Shown: positions 23,617 through 34,350 of the stretch, one piece after another
Position numbering within the stretch: the first letter of the stretch is position 1
How the letters are laid out: every line of letters starts with the position of its first letter
Assembly (NCBI GenBank): GCA_963402885.1
Contig: OY727094.1
Coordinates: forward strand, 27,902,501 to 27,966,500
Direction of reading: 5' to 3'
Source: Antedon bifida
Taxonomy: Eukaryota > Echinodermata > Crinoidea > Comatulida > Antedonidae
Length of the DNA: 64,000 bases
Position numbers and translations under genes: made by a program
The notes under the pieces: generated by a model
The model's database searches: none
Told to the model about the DNA's origin: nothing
What the model saw: only the letters and a program-made list of their open reading frames with translations

Positions 23617-25163
23617 TAGGTGATCATTTTTATCATTTTACTGAAATTAATTTTTTTTAAACATGCACGTACGTTAACATACGATCGGAAAATGTTGATG
23701 TATGCCATCCTATTATATGCTTATAGTGCTGAGTTGTGCCTATACGCCATATACAATATGTACAGTATATACTGTATATCTATATACAGTGTAGCATAGG
23801 TGAAATTACGGGACACACATGTTCTAATTTTTTGGCATGATGACGTTATCAAACTAAACTTTAAGATGACAATTTCGAAAGATAAATTAATTGAGCAAAA
23901 AAATATAAGATTTGGAAAAAAATTTGGCACGTAGAAGCGCTGTGCGCGCTCTTTGAATTGTGTATAACTTTGACGAAAAATATGAAAAAACTACTTTTTC
24001 ACTTCAACTGGCCATATGTTAACGTCACAACATCCGATAGGCTTAATTTTTATATGAATTAATATCTACATTTCATCAGCTTTCATAATAAATTATAATC
24101 ATCAAGGTAACCTTCAATTCTGAAGAGCTGTAAGATATTCAAATTTACTGCGAAGGTGAAATTACACGGCCTACGTTATTCAAGTTTTTACGCGTGATGA
24201 CGTCATTAAAATGAAGATAGTGTCAACTCATGATAAAGATAATTAATTAAGCAAGCACATACTGAAAGTTGTGCGAAATTCGAGCACACATAACCAAGAT
24301 GCGCTCTGTTGAATGTGATAATCTACACAAAAAGATAACAAATCCTAATTTTTAAATTCAAGTGGCCATTTGATGACGTCAAAACATTTTGTACGTAAAA
24401 TGTGTACATGAATTCATATCTACAACTCAATGGCTTCCAGAATAAGTTAAAAAAATCGGGGGTCATCTTGCATTCTGAAGAATTATTTTCATTTTAAAAA
24501 AAAACCTATTTTTCACCATTTTCAGAACTTTTGTAAAATTAATGTGCGCATTTTGTCATTTTTAACGTGCTCGTATAGCGTTATTTTAAGTCGGAACTGA
24601 CTCAAATTTGGTGAATGTACTAAGGATGGTGAGTAGAATGAGATTTGTAAAAAAAATTCATATTTTTTACGCTTTTTAAGTATCGCGCGCGCAAAATTTT
24701 TTTTTGCGCAGTAATTTTTGGAAACACGCAAATGGCCTAATTCATGCTCTAAATTGATCAAAACCTAATTTTGCGCGTTTTAAATTTTTAGCGCGCGATT
24801 TCAAATGCATGACCTTGAAACGCGCAACTTTTTATTTGCTAATATTTTTACCCTTGATCTGAAGTTTACGTGTAGTGAATTTCATTAATATGTGATAATG
24901 AATTTTGGAGATATGATTGATAATGTGATTTCGCAAAATGGCGTATAAATGTCGTCACGGATGAGTGATCACGCTGGAAAGCTTATTAGGATTAAGTTAT
25001 ATTATTTGAAAGATATTCTGAAATTTTTGTAATCATTGACATTAAACTTTTTGAGATAATTGTTACACAAAATAGTGTACAGAAACAATAAAAAGAAAAA
25101 AAAAAATAATAAAGATTTTATACAATAACAATAGGTGATCATTTTATTCTAAATGATCACCTA
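23617..25163. mobile_element. 1.5-kb non-autonomous element with AGGTGATCATTT ends
   Basis: TAGGTGATCATTT occurs at 23616-23628 and again at 25132, where it pairs with AAATGATCACCTA (ending 25163) as a 12-bp-arm hairpin. Inside, a ~350-bp unit is tandemly duplicated and diverged: GGTGAAATTACGGGACACAC and GGTGAAATTACACGGCCTAC begin the two units, and each contains TGATGACGT and later GGCCAT plus a GACGTCA site. The right part is unusually rich in GCGCGC. No coding frame of note. Class (DNA transposon or other) uncertain. Confidence 0.55.
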
Positions 25164-28100
25164 ATTAAAAGAAATAGAAATTAATAAATTAAACAATTTA
25201 TTGATTTGGTTATCCTTTAGTTCCTTTGTTTAAATTATGAAGCTTAAACGTTATTACTGCTAGTTCAGTCAAAAGTCCATCTTTATGTTTCTTTTCTTCA
25301 TTATCATGTTTTTAAGCACCAACTTACTGAGAAGAGAAAGAGAAAGTTTAATGATATGTCCAAGATTATGTTCAACTATCTCACAAATGAAGAATATTTC
25401 AAGAGGGTAGCCAACGTAGATTATAAACTTTTGATGTTTCAACTTTCATTTTTGGTATTTAACAGAATAATTATTGAAACATATATTCTCAATATCTTTG
25501 TTTAATAATAAATATCTCTGTTGAAATCTAGCCACTCATACCCACAGCATTGTCATTTTTTCAGTAATTTTCCTTAAGAAATAACAAAATAATAATATTT
25601 ATATGGTCACCAATGAATATTAACCAGGAGTGAGAATATGCAAGCCCAAACAGATTTTGCACTCACTCCCTAGTACAGTAAACAAACAGTAAATTAGAAT
25701 AAAAGATATTAATATTAGATACAAAGTTTTACCAAAGTTTAAATATATTATACAAATAAATCATCGTAAAACAGTTGGTGTTTGTTTCCAAATGAATAGA
25801 AATAAGGGAAAGGTAAGGAAATGTTTTCTACTTGGAGTATAATACTTTCCAGACCAAACATACGTATAACATTGGTAAATGTGATTGTCACATACAAATA
25901 AAAATGATACAAAGTCATCATTATATTTTCTTTTAATATCCTATAGAACAATTTGTTTATTTATTTTTAAAATTCTGTGATACATTTACTAATAACAGGA
26001 CACAATGTGCTGTGGCTGGAAATTTAAACTTGCCTTCTACTTCCAACATAAAACTAAATAGTACAGTAATAAAAAGCATTAAGTCTTATAGAAACAGTTG
26101 GTACAATTTGGTCTAGTCATCAATTCATTTTCTTTCAACATCCTTTACAACATTTTTTTTTTTATTTCTTATATCCAGGGGTCTAAATATATCTAGTAAT
26201 GTTGAATGTCAAATAAAAAAGTACTTTTGCTTTGTAAATATGACCTTAAACAATTTTCCCAATTACTCATTGTTTTCACAATGACAATATTGTTATTGTA
26301 CAAAAAGCAAGCCAGCAAATTAAACTAAACACAAAATAAACGAAAGAATGATCAACAAATTTTGGGGACAAATTTTAGTCCAATAACAGAAAGATCCTTC
26401 GGCAATAAAAGAAAGATGGTTATTGACAGAAATAAGTGGCGGGAAGTGCGAAAAAAACGTGAAAGTGCCGACAGGTACCTTGTGACAAGTACGTACAATG
26501 TAGTCGTTCAAGGTGAACTCTCACGAAGCACTAATTTTGTTACTTTACCGATTTTTTTTTATTTTGTGGGTGGAATAGATCATTTATATTTTAATTCTTT
26601 AATCCATCTGACTTGATAAGAAGTGACAATAATTATGCAAGTCATTTTGAAGTGTTTACAAAAAGTAATTTAGGGTATGCGTTGTTTGATTTAAAAATTA
26701 ATTAAGTAATTGTTAAATTTGTATAGTCACATCAGATGTTTTCACAAATATGCAAATTAGAAAATTAACATAAAATGTTTATAGCGAGGTAAACTGATAC
26801 CAAACTAAATAGTCTATTTTTAACACCAAACTTTTGAAATACTTCTGAATGACTTTGCAGTAAATTTGAGAAAAATTATTTCATATATATTTAGATAGAA
26901 TATCCATCAACAAGTTAACTGGATAACATTTGCTTCTTCTATCTCTAATTCCTTAAGTTGTCTTAAAATACTACACCATATTTTCTATTGGTCAAGGGAT
27001 TTCTGCACTATCAATGGTCATTTAAAGGGATTTCTGCTTCACTTACTTTTCAATCAGATACTTTTTTGTGACAGGACCGGTCCTTTGCTCTGTTGGTCAA
27101 GATAATTGATGTTTTTTTCATTTTTTCAACAATTGTCTAGCCAAAAGGTGAAACTTAGTTTAAAATTTAAGTTAAAATTTTATTCCCTATTTTAGGAGTT
27201 TAGGGTTTAGGGGACGATTCAGGTTAATAAATATTCGTAAAATCACTACTTTCCAAATATTAAAACTGGTGGCACTCTCAATGAAATATTTACAGCATAA
27301 AAAGACACATACTTTGAAAATATCAGAAGAAAATGGTTTTTTGTTTTTTTTTTGATGAGTGAAATATATTGTATATGTTTGAAAATACCTTTGCCAGGAT
27401 TTCATGATACTGTTATATTTCCATGTGCGTCTTATTAACACTTCAACCAAGTGACATGCTGTTTCTAGCCACGTATCCCGTAATTAAACGATAACCATGG
27501 AATATTCCTCAAACATAGGAAACGCTTTAATTGTTCACATGTATCTAATAAGCCTAACTACTTCAAATGGTGACAACAGCTTAATCCGTGTCTTAACACT
27601 TCCACCGGAGTGAACAAACGAGCCACACCCGAGGAAGAATCCGCCGGTTTCTCAGCTATTTCGGTGTATAATTCCACTTGGCGTGGAATCAAGCCATTTG
27701 ATTCAATTTAAATGGACATTTTAAATAAATCACATGCTTTTCCATGTAGAGAAGTCACATGGAATTAACATACAATATTTAAGTTTTTCCGATTGTATCC
27801 ATAAAGTTTAATTCATTTGCCTATTATGTCCTGTATTGTTAATTTTTTAACTGATATTGCTGGGAATCAGTCTCGGAACTGATGTATTCATTTAATTAAA
27901 TCATTATAATGTACTGTATTTTCATGAAAAAATTGAAGGAAAAAGTGGTGGCTAGTTGTACTGGGTTGGTTCTAGGCCGGGGATCTAGGCCGGGGATCTC
28001 ACTCACAGTGAGTTGGAAAGGCAATGGAACCTGGAAAATTTTGTCAAAATTTAATACCAGAAATAAAAAAGATTAAAGCTGAAGCTACATTACTATTGTA

Positions 28101-29126
28101 TTATTAGGCAAAATAAAAATGAACAAAATACGATTTGACATAATTTTTTGGAAAATTATGATTTAAAATTATTAAAAATCCACATCTTACTGCTACATAC
28201 CAAATTGTTGAATGAATGAATGTATTACAAAACACATTATTCATTTAAAAGACAAACCTCCTGAGATTTCTTTTATAATTGTTATGTGAGTAATCAATTA
28301 ATACTAATTTATAAGTTTCCACCAAGTTCTCTATTCAATCTTAATTATTATGTTAATTTATACATCCTACTATTATAATGAAAACATCATTAATATATTT
28401 GTACTTTATTTAATATGCCAATATTTCTAAATTATTATAAATTTAGATGTTTCATTGTAATATTTTAGTATTACTGTACAACATATATGAACTATTTCCT
28501 ATTGTGATGTGGTTTAATTAAAACATCCTGGATTCATTATTAATTCACCAGCTATTTTTTTATTTTTTTTTTTTTTTTTAGATTTAATTTAATATTTTAT
28601 ATAGTGTTATTCAGGTAGTACACTGCAATTTGTTTGAGTAACATTTGCAGTGTAGTTTTAACAGTGACCATATTTAATAATTGCACTATAAATGCAAAAT
28701 TATAGGACATTTTTTTTAAATTCTACAACAAGCAAAGTTTTGCTAGTTGATAAAACAAATCTAAGAAAACTCAGTAACCAAGTAAGCAGATTCATCGGTA
28801 AATTAAATGAATTATTCTACAAAAAGTTGAATTTACAGATTGGCAGATGAAGGCGCAAGTACTTACTACTGTTTAAATAGCAACCAGCAAACATTATCTT
28901 TATAGTTTTGAAATTTGTCAAGCAATTATTTTACTAAACATTACAGATTGTTAGTTAATTTAGAACACTGGAGGGGAAATATTGTAATATTTATTTTCCT
29001 AAGTGAAATACTAAGTATTTATAAGGAAAATATCTCAATGGTGATGATCTTTAAAGGAGGCAGGGACTTATACAAGAATCAACAGGTACAGAGTGTTTTG
29101 ATTCAAACTATTATTAAAATAGATAT

Positions 29127-29322
29127 TCAGATATTATACAAAAGTCAAATTAATGTTTCTGTATCTCCAACGGGTATAACATCAACTACTTTCGAGCATT
29201 CCTGTGTAACTATGTCAAAACGACGATATATCATTTGTATGTATCGCCCTGGTCCAACTAAAAAGAATGGTTTCTACAATAATTTTAATGATTTAATTCC
29301 TAAACACGATTATAATTCTTAA
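29127..29322 (+). pseudogene. Decayed LINE endonuclease fragment
   Basis: The translated frame contains LYKSQINVSVS, then STTFEHSCVTM, then IICMYRPGPTKKNGFYNNF. This spacing (YK..., S-FEH..., YRPP-like, NG...F...F) is characteristic of the APE-type endonuclease of L2/CR1/Jockey-group non-LTR retrotransposons. No catalytic N-terminal motifs or RT follow, so it is a fragment. Its strand is opposite to the RT element at 32.6-34.3 kb. Confidence 0.5.
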
Positions 29323-29798
29323 CCTAGAGTACCCTTCCCATTCCCATTTATGACTTTTCTGTTAATTGCTTGTGACATCATCAATTTTGCACCCGCTGCT
29401 ATTCCTATAAATTAACTCTCCAATATATCTGATTGATTGCTGTTCTAACGGCTCTTCCCTTTTTTATAATCTGTCATAACAAATTATTAATAGTAATTTA
29501 TTCATTCACACAGTTCTTGAGAAAAAGCTGCCATAAATCAAGTATTATTCAACTCCTGACAATGTCTTTCAAGGAGTTTCTACAAATTGTATCAAAGTAA
29601 TGATATACACACATTTTGGCTAATTATCAGTTGAAAAATGTAAAGAAAATTAGGAAGCCCAGCTGCATAAATGTGACCAACCCATGTGCAACTATACTGA
29701 AATATGAAGTTCTGCACAGTATAGGAAGATGATGATGATGATGAAAGAAAGTTGTTGGGAAATACTACAAGTGTTCAATTGTTTTATTATATTTAAAA

Positions 29799-29991
29799 AA
29801 AACATTTTTGGTGAATATTATATTAAATAAACTTATACTGTAGTAACACCACACAAAAGTTCAAACTAAACATTTTTGGTGAATATTATAATAAATAAAC
29901 TTAAAGTAACACCACACAAAAGTTCAAACTAAACATTGTTGGTGAATATTATAATAAATAAACTTATATAGTAACACCACACAAAAGTTCA
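29799..29991. repeat. Minisatellite, three copies of ~57-70 bp
   Basis: Each unit reads AACATTTTTGGTGAATATTA, then TAATAAATAAACTTA, then AGTAACACCACACAAAAGTT. Copies are highly similar; small insertions (ACTGTAGT, TATAGT) distinguish them. Confidence 0.85.
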
Positions 29992-30410
29992 ATATTATTT
30001 CAGTTGCCATACCAACAGTTTACTTGAGTTTGAATAAGTTGAGTTTGAATGTATACAAGTGATTGGGTCTTCAGGCATGTTCCACCAGTTAACAAACTTT
30101 TAGCCTGTTTTCTCATTTAATGTCAGCTTGTGCCAATACTGCTGCAAAGTATCTTAGCAACTTGATACTAGTTATTTTAGTCATCAGCATCATAATTAGC
30201 ATCATTATCATCATCATCATCCAGTTCAAAGTAATACCATCTCTTCACCAGTAAACCAATGTTTTTCTTAAAGTATTTTTATTCCATACCCAATTTCTCT
30301 TCTCCAGAATGATTGTTATTTATGCCGAAAGAGATAGTGTTTAAATCTATGAAGATATTTTGATATTAAAATCTTAACAAATAATATAATGTTTACTTTG
30401 TTAATTTCAG

Positions 30411-30499
30411 TGGACCTGGAGGTAGATGAAGTTGGCACGAGGCAACAGTTTATGAGAGAACGAGATAGATTGATACGCTCAAGGCTCAAAACAACCGAT
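30411..30499 (+). CDS. SAM-gene exon: end of SAM domain 1
   Basis: Acceptor tgttaatttcag ends at 30410; donor gtaagt begins at 30500. Phase 1 to 0. Encodes VDLEVDEVGTRQQFMRERDR then LIRSRLKTTD, the last helices of SAM 1 (residues about 206-235). Confidence 0.9.
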
Positions 30500-31144
30500 G
30501 TAAGTATCAATTTTAAATCAATTATCTTGCTGGTAGTTTATACCATGTTATTCTTTGATTTTGTGACTTTTTAAGTTTAAGGGTGGTGTTCCAGTATTTT
30601 ACAACAACATAATCAAGTCAATTGGTAGGTTACTGTAGAGTAGGCTACAAGACGCTGATCATTTCTACACCATTGAGAGCTCCCTCTGGAATTAGTACTG
30701 TATTTTTAATTCGCATCTTATTCACGCAGTATTTTAAAGGGATGGGCGAATCACAGTGGTCTCCCTTGGGGACACAGGTTACCACAATATCTTTAAAATG
30801 TGGATACGGTTTGTAATTTGAGCGGCGCCATATTCATACAGGACTGTGGTTTTCTTGATTAATCTGCGGCTGGTAGAATGTCTTCCTTTTCACACTAATT
30901 GACAAGATAAGTATAATTAGGTAATTGCTATGTACAGCTAAATTAACGCTACAAGCAATGAAAGTAGAAGCGAAGCGTCGGTAAATGCGTATGAGGTAAA
31001 ATATGAGAGTCAGGGTTATCTGAAGGAAGTGTTGATTTATAGGTGGTGTTCTAAGATTGCTATCTTCTGAAGGGTTGTAATTAAACTTTAAACCATTTTG
31101 CTTTTGTTGATTTGTTCGGCAAACATCTAATTACTAATAATTTA

Positions 31145-31235
31145 AAAATAGATCTTGAGATTTGTTTGAAGTGAAAACAATGTCAAGATTGAACCATGGA
31201 CTTTGATTTAGCAGGCAATGTTAACCACCTACAGA
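31145..31235 (-). repeat. tRNA-derived SINE head (minus strand)
   Basis: The minus strand reads GTAGGTGGTTAACATTGCC, AAATCAAAGTCCATGGTTCA, ATC, close to a tRNA A-box and B-box (GGTTCAATC). Same general type as at 2283-2350 and 63815-63890. Confidence 0.5.
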
Positions 31236-32582
31236 ACCACTTAAAGAAAATAGTTTTACAAAAATAAAATAAGGATTTCCTCCATTTAAAAATGTTTCTA
31301 TACACTTTTTGTTTGTTTGTGCCTGGTTGGATTACTTACTTAGATTTTATATAGCATTTTATGGGTATCAGTGGCTGAATCTCAATGGAGATACATACAA
31401 AATAAACTAAGCAAAAACCTAAATCAAACCGATAAATATATATTATATTAAGCCAATATCTCTTGGATAATATAATTGTTGACCAGTAAAATAATTTGTT
31501 TTTCCTCTTTACTTGGCCCCTACATTTATTTTGGACATCAACATTTGGAAACATCTCATTTCCCTGCAAATTGAGACCAAGGTTAAGCTGGGGTACATAA
31601 ATGTTGTTTTAATCTCGTGTTCAGACTCCATTCGTTGAAAGTTCACAAACAGGAAGTAACATGGCATGCTAAAAACAGGTTTTGAATTTGATGGTATCGA
31701 AACAGGTTCGGTTTGTAAACTAATAGGGTGACCAGTCTAATAGGGTATCAATGACTGTAGTCTTTCTGATGAGTTCAGTGAGCAATATGAGACGGTCGAT
31801 AATTATCTTCAAATTCTGTTTAATATCATAAGGAATGACAAAGAAATAACATCATGTAAAGGGTACAGTTTTAATAACGTGTCAGGGTAAGGGGTAAAAG
31901 GGGCTAACTAAAATTACCAAAAAAGGTTTCATTTTCCAGAAAAGCTTTGTTTTGTCAGATATAATTACCTTCTAAATCCAAAACAAAAACAACAGAATTA
32001 GAAAGAAGTTTAACAGACAACAATTGTTTCCTATTTGGCATTTGTAAAATGGAAACAATTAACCTCAGTTAATAACGTTATTTGTCGTATTAGTGAACAA
32101 AAATTTACCGACAGTTGTCACAAAATCTGTACTTTAATCCAATTTCAGTATTTAAAACAACTTTGATATTTTTCCACAACATGACTAATATCAATAATTA
32201 AGAGATAATTATTTAGTAAAGGTCTTATTGATGAATCTTACACAATAGGATGAACCAAATACAGAATCCCAATTTATTAACAATAGACATAAAACCAATT
32301 AGACTTTCATGTTCTTCCACAAATCATCACTCAATAATAGTTTGTGACTTCTCTCTCTCTCTCTCTCTCCCCCTTTCTCCTTTTGGATCAGATGGCAGTA
32401 ACTTAGGCCATTTGTGCACAAGAGTACATCATCTACTTTTGTCTTGTCAGTACAGATGTGTGGTGACATCTGTCCAAAATGCCTATGGCTTCTAATCCCA
32501 ACTGTCATTTCTTTATATTTTTTTCATATAGATGACTTTGTAATTTGAATAACTTTCAGATATGAAAACAAACTTTTGCTGT

Positions 32583-34350
32583 AATTCAATTCAACTTTAT
32601 TTCAGACAAACTGTCCATATGAAACATATAAATACAATAAAAAATAATACAAAGCATTATGTGACAACCGTCATGGAGAGAGGACTAATAATTATTTGTT
32701 GACATATAGTGCCTCTTGAAATACATGTAGATTATGTTTTGGGATTTATTGGATGTAGACTGTAGACATTATTATATTATTGATTACTATAGTTTACAAA
32801 AACAACACATTATTATGGCTATACTGATACTAGTTAACACACGTAAAAGTATACATGAGATTATATATACAAAAGTTCTGTCCATTTTCTATGCAACTTT
32901 GAATCTTTTAGAATACGAGAAAAAACACATGTAATTAAAGTATTACAGCTTTTTTCAATTTTTGTTTTGAAACAAAAAATTGATTTCCGAATGTACTCAT
33001 AGAAGGAGGGAACATGGTTATCAACAAACATAGCACTAGCACTACAGCTCCTTGAGCGTCTTAAAATCTTTCTAAGTGCGTTATTATAACAGACCTGTAA
33101 TGACTTTATAGTTTTTACATTAAAATCGCACCATAAGGCCGCACAATACATACTAATACAGTATGACTTAAACAAAGTAATCTTAACATCTGTTGAGCAT
33201 TTACTAAATTTTCTACAAAGAGAGTTACCTCTAATACATAATGATCGATATTGCCTTTTAATATCCACTTCGTCCCTAGTATCATTGCTGATAACACAAC
33301 CAAGGTAGGTAGTGGATTGAACGTAATTTAGTTCTTTACCACATAGAACAGTAACATAATTACCATTCAGTTTTCTTTTCCTAGGGCAAAAACACATGCA
33401 AATTGATTTTTTTGAATTATATAATACATCAAAGTCATTAGCAAAATCCTCACATATGTTAACCATCTTTTGGAGGGCATCTAAAGAGGGCGCAAGTAAC
33501 ACCATGTCATCTGCATAACTTAAGTTGTTGAACTTTGTATTATTGAGCTCACAACCAAAATTACAATCACTAAGCATACTGTTTAAATTGTCAATGTAAA
33601 CATTATATAACAGAGGAGACATAACACCACCCTGTCTAACGCCATTGGTAACTTTAAAACCTGAAGACATAGAGTTACCCCATCTAACAAAAAATCGTTG
33701 ATTCTCATACCAAGATTTTAGAAGTCTAATAGCAATAATGTTTGTTTCTCTCATAATTAATTGCCTGTACAGTGACCAGTGATTGACTCGGTCGAACGCT
33801 TTACTCGCGTCGAGAAAACAAGTAAATACGGGGCTCCCATTCCTATTATAGTAATCCACTATCTGCTTAAAAACAAAGATACAAGTATCCGTTGAGTGTT
33901 GACTTTTAAAAGCAAACTGGTGATCCCCTGACTTAAGGGTATCTCCACAATAATTGATTAACAATGTTTCAAATATCTTAGATACAACAGAAGCAAGAGC
34001 TATAGGCCTATAATTATCCATACTCGTAATGTCACCAGATTTACTCTTAATTATAGGCACCAGTACAACTCGTACCATTTCATCAGTGACATGGCCGTGA
34101 ATACACATAGCATTAAAACATAAACTAAGTAAAGTAATAACATGTTTTGAAGCATACTTCAAATGCTCTGCACTAAGCCCGTCAAACCCAGGGGATTTAC
34201 CACTATTGAGCTTATTTATACTATCCAATATATTACTATCAGTACAAATTTTATCATCAAAAGCAGATACATTAATTTCATTAAGATGTCTTTCAACATA
34301 AATTCTATGAGTATCATTGTTAACACAATGAACATAATGAATTAAACTTA
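32583..34350 (-). mobile_element. 5'-truncated non-LTR retrotransposon (CR1/L2/Jockey group)
   Basis: The element spans the RT frame and a short 3' region whose end on the minus strand is AAATAAAGTTGAATTGAATT, a microsatellite-like LINE tail. The 5' end stops just before the RT domain, as expected from incomplete target-primed reverse transcription; no endonuclease domain precedes it. Confidence 0.8.
32861..34348 (-). CDS. Reverse transcriptase of non-LTR retrotransposon (5'-truncated ORF)
   Basis: An uninterrupted frame of about 495 codons, bounded upstream by a stop near 34350. Motifs in order: NKLNSGKSPGFDGLSAEHL, NYRPIALASVVSKIFE, FLDASKAFDRVNHW (motif A, catalytic Asp), GVRQGGVMSPLLYNVYIDNL (B), LSYADDMVLLAPS (C, catalytic YADD), YNSKKS (D) and TTYLGCVIS. 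A post-RT domain with the pattern NNALRKILRR, SASAMFV, VPSFYEYIRKSI follows. All catalytic residues are present and no frameshift is seen, so insertion is recent. The true start codon is missing; the element entered within a host intron in antisense orientation. Confidence 0.9.
   Translation of the reverse strand, partial: SLIHYVHCVNNDTHRIYVERHLNEINVSAFDDKICTDSNILDSINKLNSGKSPGFDGLSAEHLKYASKHVITLLSLCFNAMCIHGHVTDEMVRVVLVPIIKSKSGDITSMDNYRPIALASVVSKIFETLLINYCGDTLKSGDHQFAFKSQHSTDTCIFVFKQIVDYYNRNGSPVFTCFLDASKAFDRVNHWSLYRQLIMRETNIIAIRLLKSWYENQRFFVRWGNSMSSGFKVTNGVRQGGVMSPLLYNVYIDNLNSMLSDCNFGCELNNTKFNNLSYADDMVLLAPSLDALQKMVNICEDFANDFDVLYNSKKSICMCFCPRKRKLNGNYVTVLCGKELNYVQSTTYLGCVISNDTRDEVDIKRQYRSLCIRGNSLCRKFSKCSTDVKITLFKSYCISMYCAALWCDFNVKTIKSLQVCYNNALRKILRRSRSCSASAMFVDNHVPSFYEYIRKSIFCFKTKIEKSCNTLITCVFSRILKDSKLHRKWTELLYI

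Larger units (their letters stand above)
20352..30410. other. 10-kb intron of the SAM gene
   Basis: No supported exon. It holds a strong small hairpin (20536-20569), a complete family A MITE, a 1.5-kb element at 23617-25163, a LINE endonuclease remnant (29127-29322), a three-copy ~67-bp minisatellite (29799-29991) and a poly(T) tract near 28554-28580. Confidence 0.7.

Noticed and set aside
29799-29991. CRISPR-like direct repeats
   Set aside because: Contiguous minisatellite units without distinct spacers, in a eukaryotic intron.
32299-32508. Frame over a CT microsatellite
   Set aside because: Driven by the CT repeat at 32349-32376; both strands are open there.
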